From positions 1-33,972 of the forward strand of contig JANWVQ010000025.1 of the NCBI GenBank assembly GCA_025056745.1: a DNA stretch of 33,972 nt, written 5' to 3'. Positions 27,206-33,972 of the stretch are shown piece by piece. A program made the position numbers and the translations under genes. The notes under the pieces were generated by a model that was not told where the DNA came from, did no database searches, and saw nothing but the letters and a program-made list of their open reading frames with translations. Every line of letters starts with the position of its first letter. Position 1 is the first letter of the stretch. Source of the stretch: Ignavibacterium sp. (lineage in GTDB: Bacteria > Bacteroidota > Ignavibacteria > Ignavibacteriales > Ignavibacteriaceae).

Positions 27206-27784
27206 ATGATATCAAATAAAATCATTATTACATCAATCTTTATGCTCTTATCAGTTCTGAGCTTTGCACAAATTGATCAGGAAATTTCAGATAATCAGTT
27301 AAAAAAATTATTTGATCTATCAAATCCAGTTGATATCCACGAAGAATTTTCAAAGTTTGTCGGCGATCTGAAAATTCAAGCAAAATATTGGTTTAATCCT
27401 GAAGAAACTCCAATCGAGGCTGAAGGTAATGCAAAAATTGAATTAGTTTTAGATAATAAATATTTGAAAATATCTTATACACTGAATAAAAATGAAATTA
27501 AAATTGAAGGAATTACTTTAGAGACTTTTGATAAATTCATAAATAAGTATAAAACTGTTTTAATTGAGAATCTTAATTACGATATGATTCTACTAACAGG
27601 TGATAGTGATGATGGAGGAAAAACAATTTTCTATAAAGGAAGTTATTTTGATTCAATAAGGAATGAGCAATTAAAAGTTAAATCAATTGTTCATTACATT
27701 AGTGATAATCAAATTCAAATGGAATTGTTTAGTTACTTTGAAGATGTAGAAACAAAAATTAAGGAGTTTATATATACAAGGTAG
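27206..27784 (+). CDS. Secreted DUF1579-like protein
   Basis: This 192-residue protein has a signal peptide (IIITSIFMLLSVLSFA). The mature part has an opening HEEFSKFVGDLKIQAKYWF like that of DUF1579 proteins (His, then a G-D/E-W type turn) and later LTGDSDDGGKTIFYKGSYFD, with beta-strand character throughout. The similarity is recognisable but not strong, and the function of that family is unknown. Because it has a leader without a lipobox it should be periplasmic. It follows the IMPDH/GMPR gene by 8 bases. Its last 24 bases contain the ribosome-binding site of the next gene. Confidence 0.75.
   Translation: MISNKIIITSIFMLLSVLSFAQIDQEISDNQLKKLFDLSNPVDIHEEFSKFVGDLKIQAKYWFNPEETPIEAEGNAKIELVLDNKYLKISYTLNKNEIKIEGITLETFDKFINKYKTVLIENLNYDMILLTGDSDDGGKTIFYKGSYFDSIRNEQLKVKSIVHYISDNQIQMELFSYFEDVETKIKEFIYTR
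27761..27766 (+). promoter_or_regulatory. Shine-Dalgarno AAGGAG preceding an ATA codon
   Basis: AAGGAG lies inside the end of the DUF1579-like gene, 7 bases before the in-frame codon ATA at 27774. The genuine start at 28687 has the same AAGGAG with the same 7-base spacer. It is the main argument for initiation at ATA. Confidence 0.55.
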
Positions 27785-28556
27785 ATATTTTTCCTATCTA
27801 AAGAGAAAATTAGAACAATACTACTCTGAGTATAATAAATCAAATTTCGATTTAGATCCAATTCAATTTCCACATAAATTCTCTGATCCAAACAATATTG
27901 AATTAACTGCTTTTGTTTCAGCTTTGTTTGCTTACGGAAAAATTAATCAAATTATATCAACCCTGAATAAATTCATTCAATTAAGTGAGAATAATCCCTA
28001 TGAATATTTATTACATTTCGATAAAAGATCAAAAATACATTTTAGTCATAGATTTTATTCAAATGATGATATTAAAAATTTATTTCTTGCTATAAATTTT
28101 TTTATCAAAAAATATGGTTCGATAAAGAAAGTATTTCTCAGAGGCTACAGTGCTGAAGATAAAAATTTAAAGAACGCAATTACAAATTTTTCAAATACTT
28201 TTCTATCTTACTTTAAAGATCAAGAGATAGAAATAAACCACGCATTAAAGTTTATGTTTCCTTTACCAACAAAAGGTAGTGCTTGCAAGCGCTTGAATTT
28301 ATTTTTGCGTTGGATGATTCGGAAAGATAATATCGATTTTGGATTATGGTCAGAAATTCCTAAAAATAAACTAATTATTCCTGTTGATACTCATATTGCA
28401 AGGATTAGCAAAAAGTTGAGATTAACAAAAAGGAAAATTGTAAGTTGGAATATGGCAGAAGAGATAACAGAAAATCTTAAAAAATTTGATTCAAACGATC
28501 CAGTTAAATACGATTTTTCTCTTTGTCATATTGGAATTAAAAAATCAAAATTTTAA
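27774..28556 (+). CDS. TIGR02757 family protein, apparent non-canonical ATA start
   Basis: This is a conserved protein of unknown function (TIGR02757/DUF2400). The segment PVDTHIARISKKLRLTKRK and the ending DPVKYDFSLCHIGI are family features and resemble HhH-GPD DNA glycosylases, so a nucleic-acid role is possible. The first ATG/GTG/TTG in frame is TTG 27924, but translating upstream continues conserved-looking sequence: LKRKLEQYYSEYN, DLDPIQFPHKFSDP and NIELTAFVSALFAYG. That matches the N-terminus expected for the family, so a start at 27924 would cut off about 50 residues. The frame opens at 27762, and ATA 27774 lies 7 bases after AAGGAG, giving 260 residues. A start at ATA or ATT, or a base error (ATG to ATA), would explain this. 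Confidence 0.75.
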   Translation: MQGRYFSYLKRKLEQYYSEYNKSNFDLDPIQFPHKFSDPNNIELTAFVSALFAYGKINQIISTLNKFIQLSENNPYEYLLHFDKRSKIHFSHRFYSNDDIKNLFLAINFFIKKYGSIKKVFLRGYSAEDKNLKNAITNFSNTFLSYFKDQEIEINHALKFMFPLPTKGSACKRLNLFLRWMIRKDNIDFGLWSEIPKNKLIIPVDTHIARISKKLRLTKRKIVSWNMAEEITENLKKFDSNDPVKYDFSLCHIGIKKSKF

Positions 28557-28596
28557 CCCAACATTACAATTATACATTATTAATTATAAATTATTC

Positions 28597-28627
28597 TTAG
28601 AAATTATCTTATGAATAATTAAATTTG
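28597..28627 (+). promoter_or_regulatory. Possible promoter of the OPT transporter gene
   Basis: TTAG (28597-28600), a 19-base spacer and TAAATTTG (28620-28627) match the TTTG/TAnnTTTG pattern with one mismatch. The leader would be about 55 bases. An 8-base inverted repeat, AATTATTC (28589-28596) and GAATAATT (28613-28620), brackets the spacer and could be an operator. Weak evidence in AT-rich DNA. Confidence 0.35.
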
Positions 28628-28686
28628 TATAAATGAATTCATTTCATAACATAATTAAATAAACTTCCACATTAAGGAGTATTGTT

Positions 28687-30639
28687 ATGGCAGAACAAAA
28701 ACGGTTCGTTCCTTTCGTCTCCTCCGAGACAAATATGGCTGAATTTACAATACGCGCTTTATTGATTGGTCTCATTATGTCTGTGGTTTTAGGAGCTGCT
28801 AATGCATATCTAGGGCTCAAAGCTGGAATGACAATAGCAGCAACCTATCCTGCAGCTGTTATTGGTATGGCTGTTCTTCGCTTGTTGAAAGGCTCTATTC
28901 TTGAAGAAAATTTTGCAAGAACTGTTGGCTCAATCGGAGAATCTATCGCTGCCGGAGCGATTTTTACTTTACCAGCATTTTATATCGCTGGAATATGGAT
29001 ACCATTTTATACAACAACAAATTATCTAATTTCTGTTGCGATAATGGCTGCAGGAGGTGTTCTTGGAATTATGTTTGTTGCGATGCTCAGAAGAGTTTTA
29101 GTTGAAGATGCTGAGCTTCCATTTCCAGAATCAGTAGCCGCTGCAGAAATTCACAAGGCAGGCCAAAGAGGAGGTTCAAGCTCAAAATTTCTTTTTACTG
29201 CTATGGGAGTTGGTGCAATCATCAAAGCTTTGGGAATGTTGAAGTTATATGCAACAAGTTTCAAACATATTTTTAATATTGGTCAGGGGAAATTACTTTT
29301 CATTTCACCTGATGTAAAGCCAGCTTATATGGGAGTTGGTTATATAATCGGTCCTAAATTAGCAGCTTTAAATTTCAGTGGTGGATTAATTGCTTGGGGA
29401 CTTTTAACCCCTATAATTGCTTATTTCAAATACCAAAATGCTGAGCTACCAGCTGACTTCAATTGGTTAGATGGAATGACTTCGGTCTGGAAAGATTTTG
29501 TAAGACCAATCGCAATCGGTGGAATGTTAGTTGGTGCAGGTTATACTTTGTTTAGAATGAGAAAAAGTCTTGGTGCTGGAATCTCTCGTTCAATTAAAGA
29601 TGTTAAAAAAGCCGCAGCAGGCGTTCAAACAACTGATAGAATTGAAAAAGATATTAATATTAAAACGGTTGCATTAATAATATTAGCAACTTCTATCGGA
29701 ATTTTCTTTATATACAATTACTTCGCTCAAGATGTCTTAGCAGCTTTAGTTGCAACAATTGTTCTTGTAGTTGCTGGATTTTTCTTCTCAGCAGTTTCAG
29801 GATATTTAGTTGGTATTATTGGTTCGAGTAATAATCCAGTAAGCGGATTGACAATTTCAACTTTAGTTATTGCTGCTGTTTTAATGGTTGCTTTAGGAAT
29901 GAAAGGAACACAAGGAGTTGCTGCGGTAATTGGAGTTGCTGCAGTTATTTGTGTTGCTGCTGCTGTCGCAGGTGAAATGTTTCAGGATTTGAAAGCTGGA
30001 CATATTTTAGGTGGTACTCCCTGGAAAATGCAAACTGGAAATATAATAGGTGCAATTGTATCATCATTTGTAATGTTTTTACCACTTTTAATACTTCACG
30101 AAGGTGATATTAAAATGGGAGGAACTGGTTTCGGTGGTGAAAATATTCCAGCCCCTCAAGCATCACTTATGGCTATTCTATCTCAAGGAATAGTTGATGG
30201 GAAAATGCAATGGATTCTTATATTAACCGGTATGTTGATGGGATTTGGTTTTATATTAATGAATGTTCGAAGTCCAATGTTGGTAAGTGTTGGAATGTAT
30301 CTTCCTTTAGGAACAACTTTTGCAATTTTCATCGGCGGTTTAGTTAAAGGCTTGGTTGAAAAAATAAATGAAAAGAAACAGTTTAACGATGCTCAAAAAG
30401 CTAGAGTTGAAAATACCGGAATTTTATTGGCAGCTGGAATGATTGCAGGTGAAGCCTTGATTGGATTATTATTTGCCGGATTTGCTTTCTATGATATAAA
30501 ACTATTTGCAATCTTTAAAGAGCCGGGATTCATAATAAGCATCTTAGTTTTCGTATTCATTGCTTGGTATTTCACTCAAATACCAATAGCAAATGCTGGT
30601 AAACCTGATGAACCTGCACCACCACAGGTTTCAATGTAA
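28687..30639 (+). CDS. OPT-family oligopeptide transporter
   Basis: This inner-membrane proton-coupled transporter belongs to the oligopeptide transporter superfamily. The 650 residues contain about 14-16 hydrophobic segments. The family start (FTIRALLIGLIMSVVLGAAN, then AYLGLKAGMTIAATYPAAVI) and the NPVSGLTISTLV and AGEMFQDLKAGHILGGTPWK blocks are visible. A cytoplasmic linker sits near 295-325. Bacterial members transport peptides or, in some cases, metal chelates; the substrate is inferred to be peptides from the adjacent PepD. It has a clear AAGGAG Shine-Dalgarno with a 7-base spacer, and its own 130-base upstream region separates it from the preceding operon. Confidence 0.93.
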   Translation: MAEQKRFVPFVSSETNMAEFTIRALLIGLIMSVVLGAANAYLGLKAGMTIAATYPAAVIGMAVLRLLKGSILEENFARTVGSIGESIAAGAIFTLPAFYIAGIWIPFYTTTNYLISVAIMAAGGVLGIMFVAMLRRVLVEDAELPFPESVAAAEIHKAGQRGGSSSKFLFTAMGVGAIIKALGMLKLYATSFKHIFNIGQGKLLFISPDVKPAYMGVGYIIGPKLAALNFSGGLIAWGLLTPIIAYFKYQNAELPADFNWLDGMTSVWKDFVRPIAIGGMLVGAGYTLFRMRKSLGAGISRSIKDVKKAAAGVQTTDRIEKDINIKTVALIILATSIGIFFIYNYFAQDVLAALVATIVLVVAGFFFSAVSGYLVGIIGSSNNPVSGLTISTLVIAAVLMVALGMKGTQGVAAVIGVAAVICVAAAVAGEMFQDLKAGHILGGTPWKMQTGNIIGAIVSSFVMFLPLLILHEGDIKMGGTGFGGENIPAPQASLMAILSQGIVDGKMQWILILTGMLMGFGFILMNVRSPMLVSVGMYLPLGTTFAIFIGGLVKGLVEKINEKKQFNDAQKARVENTGILLAAGMIAGEALIGLLFAGFAFYDIKLFAIFKEPGFIISILVFVFIAWYFTQIPIANAGKPDEPAPPQVSM

Positions 30640-30652
30640 TTAGTTTGAAATA

Positions 30653-30684
30653 GGAAGCTGTCCTAAAATTTAATGACAGCTTCC
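30653..30684 (+). terminator. Hairpin after the OPT gene (terminator or repeat copy)
   Basis: GGAAGCTGTC (30653-30662) and GACAGCTTCC (30675-30684) form a perfect 10-bp stem around the 12-base loop CTAAAATTTAAT. It starts 13 bases after the OPT stop. The T tract behind it is interrupted (ATTTATAT), so termination may be weak. Its AGCTGTC core with following TAAAA matches the inverted repeat at 12918-12975. Confidence 0.65.
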
Positions 30685-30710
30685 ATTTATATCATATAGT
30701 TTTAACTTTG

Positions 30711-31082
30711 ATGATTTCTTTTTTTAAACGTAGAAAAATTCTAAAATCAGTTAACACTTTGGATTTACATCCAATAAAAAATTACTCTGAAGAAATTGAC
30801 TCAGAAGGTTTGATTAAAGTTTTAGTACCAAAAATAAAAAATGAATTTTTAAGAAATCTATTTTCAAAAAAAACAAATAATATCTTTATCAGAGTGAAGC
30901 TTGATAAATATGGTTCAGAGGTTTGGAAAAGGATTGATGGAGTAAAAGATGTTGATTCAATAGTTAAAGAAATGGTCAATATTTTTTCAAACGAAATGAA
31001 TGATGTTGAGAATAGAACAATTAATTTTATTTTTATATTGTATCAACAGGATTTTATTACGTTCAAAGAACTTCAAAATTAA
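30711..31082 (+). CDS. Stand-alone PqqD-like protein
   Basis: This 123-residue protein's second half matches the PqqD family, a winged-helix fold also known as the RiPP recognition element: RVKLDKYGSEVWKRIDG, then KDVDSIVKEMVNIF. PqqD normally presents a precursor peptide to the radical SAM enzyme PqqE, but no radical SAM partner or precursor gene is next to it. PqqD-like proteins also occur alone in Bacteroidetes-type genomes, and their role there is unknown. ATG 30711 is preferred to the TTG one codon upstream; neither has a good ribosome-binding site. It lies between the OPT hairpin and pepD, 11 bases before the latter, so it is probably cotranscribed with pepD. Confidence 0.8.
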   Translation: MISFFKRRKILKSVNTLDLHPIKNYSEEIDSEGLIKVLVPKIKNEFLRNLFSKKTNNIFIRVKLDKYGSEVWKRIDGVKDVDSIVKEMVNIFSNEMNDVENRTINFIFILYQQDFITFKELQN

Positions 31083-31093
31083 AAGGAGTAAAT

Positions 31094-32554
31094 ATGGGAA
31101 GCATATTAGGTCATTTAGAACCAAAACTTTTGTGGTATCATTTTGAAGAAATTTGTAAATATCCAAGACCTTCAAAAAAAGAAGAGAAAATTGTTGGTTA
31201 TGTTTTATCAGTTGCTGAGCGACTTAATCTTCCAGTCGACAGAGATAAGTTTGGGAACATTCTAATAAGAAAGCCAGCAACTCCTGGTTATGAAAATAGA
31301 AAAACAGTAACCTTACAATCTCACTTAGATATGGTATGCGAAAAAAATAGAGATGTTGTTCACGATTTTGAAAATGATCCAATCCAACCTTACATTGATG
31401 GAGATTGGGTTAAAGCAAGGGGAACAACCCTTGGTGCAGATAATGGAATTGGAGCAGCTGCAGCTTTAGCTGTACTTGAATCAAACGAATTAGAGCACGG
31501 TCCAATTGAAGCTCTTTTTACTCTTGATGAAGAAACAGGTTTAACTGGCGCTTCCAATCTGAAAAAAAATTGGTTAAAGGGTGATATCCTTATTAATATG
31601 GATTCTGAAGAATTGATGTCACTTTATATTGGTTGTTCTGGTGGAAGAAATACTGTGGCTACATTTAAATTCAAACAAGAAAAAACTCCTAAGAACTATA
31701 CTGCTTTTGAAGCAAAAGTTGAAGGTCTTAAAGGAGGGCATTCAGGACTTGAAATTCACGTCGGTAGGGGAAATGCATTAAAGATTTTATCGAGATTGCT
31801 TTGGAATTATATCAAAGAAAATCAATTATTACTTGCGAAGATGGAAGGCGGAAATAAGCATAACGCAATTCCAAGAGAGGCTTTCGCAAGTGTATTAATT
31901 CCCAAAAATGATGAGAAGAAATTCAAGAAATTTGTTAATGATTATAATAAAATAGTAAAAGAAGAATTCGCAACTTTAGAACCAGATTTGAAAGTATCAA
32001 TTTCCAAAATTCAAGTCCCAGATAAAGTCGTCGATAGTAAAACTACAAAAAGATTATTAAATGCTCTCTACATTGTTCCTCACGGAGTTGTTAAAATGTC
32101 TGCTGATATTCCAGGTTTAGTTGAAACATCAAATAATCTTGCAGTTTTAACAACAGAGGGTAAGACGTTCAGAATCGTTACAAGTCAAAGAAGTTCTGTT
32201 GCCTCTGAATTAAAAGATATAACAAACGTTGTAGCTGCTGTTTTTGAATTAGCTGGTGCAGAACTAACTTTTGGTGATGGATATCCAGGTTGGAAACCAG
32301 ATGTTAATTCAGAAATTTTAGGCATATTCAAATCTACTTTCAAAAGAATGTATGGAAGGGAACCTGAAATAAAAGCAATTCACGCTGGTTTAGAATGTGG
32401 AATTATAAAAGAAAAATATCCGAATATGGATATGATTTCTTTCGGTCCGACAATGTTTGGTGTTCATTCTCCAGATGAAAGATTACAGATTTCCACTGTT
32501 CCTGAATTTTGGAATCAACTAGTAAATGTTTTGAAAAATATTCCCGTTAAATAA
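31094..32554 (+). CDS. pepD: Aminoacyl-histidine dipeptidase (PepD, M20 family)
   Basis: This cytoplasmic zinc peptidase hydrolyses dipeptides, including Xaa-His. Its 486 residues match the family. Metal-site motifs are intact: SHLDMVCEKN (H77, D79), LGADNGIGAAAALA with the bridging Asp, DEETGLTGA with the catalytic Glu pair, NMDSEE, and the C-terminal His in GPTMFGVHSPDERL. The lid-domain motif LKGGHSGLEIHVGRGNA is typical of PepD. A strong AAAAGGAG ribosome-binding site lies 5 bases before the ATG. A clear terminator follows. Together with the OPT transporter it would take up and degrade peptides. Confidence 0.96.
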   Translation: MGSILGHLEPKLLWYHFEEICKYPRPSKKEEKIVGYVLSVAERLNLPVDRDKFGNILIRKPATPGYENRKTVTLQSHLDMVCEKNRDVVHDFENDPIQPYIDGDWVKARGTTLGADNGIGAAAALAVLESNELEHGPIEALFTLDEETGLTGASNLKKNWLKGDILINMDSEELMSLYIGCSGGRNTVATFKFKQEKTPKNYTAFEAKVEGLKGGHSGLEIHVGRGNALKILSRLLWNYIKENQLLLAKMEGGNKHNAIPREAFASVLIPKNDEKKFKKFVNDYNKIVKEEFATLEPDLKVSISKIQVPDKVVDSKTTKRLLNALYIVPHGVVKMSADIPGLVETSNNLAVLTTEGKTFRIVTSQRSSVASELKDITNVVAAVFELAGAELTFGDGYPGWKPDVNSEILGIFKSTFKRMYGREPEIKAIHAGLECGIIKEKYPNMDMISFGPTMFGVHSPDERLQISTVPEFWNQLVNVLKNIPVK

Positions 32555-32570
32555 ACTTTTATTGGTTTAA

Positions 32571-32611
32571 AAGAGCAGATATCAATTTTAGTATCTGCTC
32601 TTTATTTTTTT
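32571..32611 (+). terminator. Rho-independent terminator after pepD
   Basis: AAGAGCAGATA (32571-32581) and TATCTGCTCTT (32592-32602) form a perfect 11-bp stem with the loop TCAATTTTAG, followed by TATTTTTTT. It ends 34 bases before the MFS transporter start. Confidence 0.9.
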
Positions 32612-32644
32612 CTTTAATTAATTCAACACAAAAAAGAACTTTTG

Positions 32645-33972
32645 ATGGAACAAGAAAATAAAAGATTTTCGTTGGAACCAACACCAATTTACAGATGGTC
32701 TGTTCTGGTCTTTGTAAGTATTGCAATGTTTGGTAATTATTATATATATGACAGCATTGCACCGGTGTTTGATTTATTATCTTCTCAATTAAAATTTTCA
32801 GATCAGCAACTTGGCTTTCTATATACTGTTTATAGTATTGCAGCAATAATAGTCCTTTTAATTGGTGGTTATATAATTGATAGATTCGGAACTAAAAAAT
32901 CTATTTTGGCTTTTGCTCTAATTTGTTTGTTGTCTTCATTCATTACAGCTTTCTCAAGTGAATTTTATATAATGGCAATAGGTAGATTCATCCTTGGAAT
33001 TGGCGCAGAACCACTAATAGTTGCAGTTACAACCGCATTAGCAAAATGGTTCAAAGGGAAAACATTAAGCTTAGCTTTTGGATTAAATTTAACAATAGCA
33101 AGACTCGGCTCTTGGGCTGCTGATCTTTCTCCTTCTTGGGCAAAACCTTTTTTCACTAATTGGCAAGATCCTCTTTGGTTAGCTTCAGCGATAGCAGCTT
33201 TATCAGTAGCTGGTTCAATTTTATATTGGATAATGGAATCATCAGCGGAGAAAAAATTTAATTTGGAAAAAGCTGGGCAAACAGATAAACTTGAATTGAA
33301 AGGATTATATTCATTCAGTAGGTCTTATTGGTATATTGTAGCTCTTTGTGTTGTTTTTTATTCAACTGTTTTTCCTTTCAGAGCATTTGCTATTTACTAC
33401 TTTCAACAAGCACATAATTTAGAAAGAGAAAGTGCAGGAATACTGAATAGTCTTTTGCCTCTATCGGCTATGATCGCAACTCCTCTCTTTGGATTGTTAG
33501 TTGATAAAGTTGGTAAAAGATCTTTGTTTATGATATTTGGTACTCTGATTTTATTTCCATTATTTCTAATAGTGACTTATATGCCTCCTGGTGAATTAAT
33601 ATCAATTAATATCCCATTTATTGGTAATGGACAAATTCCTATGACTTTATTGATTATTATGATATTACTCGGAATTTCTTTTTCATTAATACCAGCCGTT
33701 ATGTGGCCTTCTGTAGCTTATATTGTCGAAGAGAAGAAACTCGGCTCAGCTTATTCATTAATGACCCTATGTCAACAAATTGGAATGGCTGCAATACCTT
33801 GGTTGATTGGTTTATTAAATGATATGTTCCGAGCTAGCCCCCAGAATCCATCTGGTTATGCTCCAGGTATGTGGTTATTTACTTTTTTAGCTGGTTTAGG
33901 AGTTTTATTTTCTTTCTTATTATGGATTAGAGAAAAAGGGCCACTCGGGCACGGACTTGAAAAGGGAATTAA
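32645..33972 (+). CDS. MFS transporter, 3' end outside the window
   Basis: This inner-membrane transporter belongs to the major facilitator superfamily. The frame is open to the last base, giving 442 complete codons, so the stop is missing. The first half has six membrane segments with the cytoplasmic loop motif GGYIIDRFGTKKS after helix 2, the family G-x-x-x-D-R/K-x-G-x-R pattern in relaxed form; the second half repeats it as FGLLVDKVGKRS. Other landmarks are GRFILGIGAEPLIVAVTTAL and MTLCQQIGMAAIPWLIGLLN. The last visible residues (IREKGPLGHGLEKGI) are hydrophilic, so the stop is probably close. The ATG at 32645 has only a weak ribosome-binding site, and no promoter is evident in the short gap after the terminator. 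Substrate unknown. Confidence 0.92.
   Translation, partial: MEQENKRFSLEPTPIYRWSVLVFVSIAMFGNYYIYDSIAPVFDLLSSQLKFSDQQLGFLYTVYSIAAIIVLLIGGYIIDRFGTKKSILAFALICLLSSFITAFSSEFYIMAIGRFILGIGAEPLIVAVTTALAKWFKGKTLSLAFGLNLTIARLGSWAADLSPSWAKPFFTNWQDPLWLASAIAALSVAGSILYWIMESSAEKKFNLEKAGQTDKLELKGLYSFSRSYWYIVALCVVFYSTVFPFRAFAIYYFQQAHNLERESAGILNSLLPLSAMIATPLFGLLVDKVGKRSLFMIFGTLILFPLFLIVTYMPPGELISINIPFIGNGQIPMTLLIIMILLGISFSLIPAVMWPSVAYIVEEKKLGSAYSLMTLCQQIGMAAIPWLIGLLNDMFRASPQNPSGYAPGMWLFTFLAGLGVLFSFLLWIREKGPLGHGLEKGI

Noticed and set aside
27206-28556. Programmed frameshift fusing the DUF1579-like gene with the TIGR02757 gene
   Set aside because: The two frames overlap by 11 bases, but no slippery heptamer is seen there, and a strong Shine-Dalgarno favours separate initiation.
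30703-30710. TAACTTTG as a promoter for the PqqD-like gene
   Set aside because: It abuts the ATG at 30711, so transcription would start inside the gene, and no outer element fits.

Overview
The window is an AT-rich, gene-dense bacterial chromosome segment with no rRNA, tRNA, CRISPR array or insertion sequence that I could find. Several signs point to the Bacteroidetes/Chlorobi side of the FCB group, most likely an Ignavibacteria-type organism. Two secreted proteins end in type IX secretion (T9SS) C-terminal sorting domains with the NFPNPFNP/NYPNPFNP signature. SecA carries a long insertion of the kind seen in that group. Some intergenic regions have TTTG...TAnnTTTG promoters. The ferredoxins are of the Chlorobium/Allochromatium kind with an extended second cluster. 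This assignment is inference from protein features; there is no marker RNA in the window.

Layout. 1-6119 (+): the 3' part of secA, a PII signalling protein, a large TPR lipoprotein (possibly PorW/SprE-like) and an AlbA_2/Schlafen-type DNA-binding protein. 6120-7747 (-): a TrmH-family RNA methyltransferase and rlmN. Two back-to-back promoters (7770-7839) separate rlmN from 7875-11076 (+): an acyl-CoA dehydrogenase, then a YidD-like exported protein and two related TPR/membrane proteins. 11148-12484: lemA and a TPM-domain partner. 12573-14755: two 4Fe-4S ferredoxins, a Rieske protein and queG. 14803-17246 (-): lepB and gatB.

17447-28556 (+) is an almost gap-free run of ten genes: a DASS/SLC13 carboxylate transporter, a lipoprotein, a T9SS cargo protein, a second lipoprotein, a TonB-dependent receptor, a paralogous T9SS cargo protein, oligoendopeptidase F, an IMPDH/GMPR-family enzyme, a DUF1579-like secreted protein and a TIGR02757 protein with no conventional start codon. 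28687-33972: an OPT peptide transporter, a PqqD-like protein, dipeptidase PepD and the 5' part of an MFS transporter.

How it fits together. Much of the window concerns the cell envelope (SecA, signal peptidase I, YidD-like, LemA/TPM, lipoproteins, T9SS cargo) and peptide use (PepF, OPT, PepD). The best candidates for something undescribed are the cassette at 18964-24332 (two paralogous T9SS cargo proteins around a lipoprotein and a TonB receptor), the exported YidD-like/twin TPR cassette at 9007-11076, and the apparent ATA-initiated gene at 27774. No gene-free stretch exceeds 300 bases; the longest are 12906-13123 and 17247-17446.
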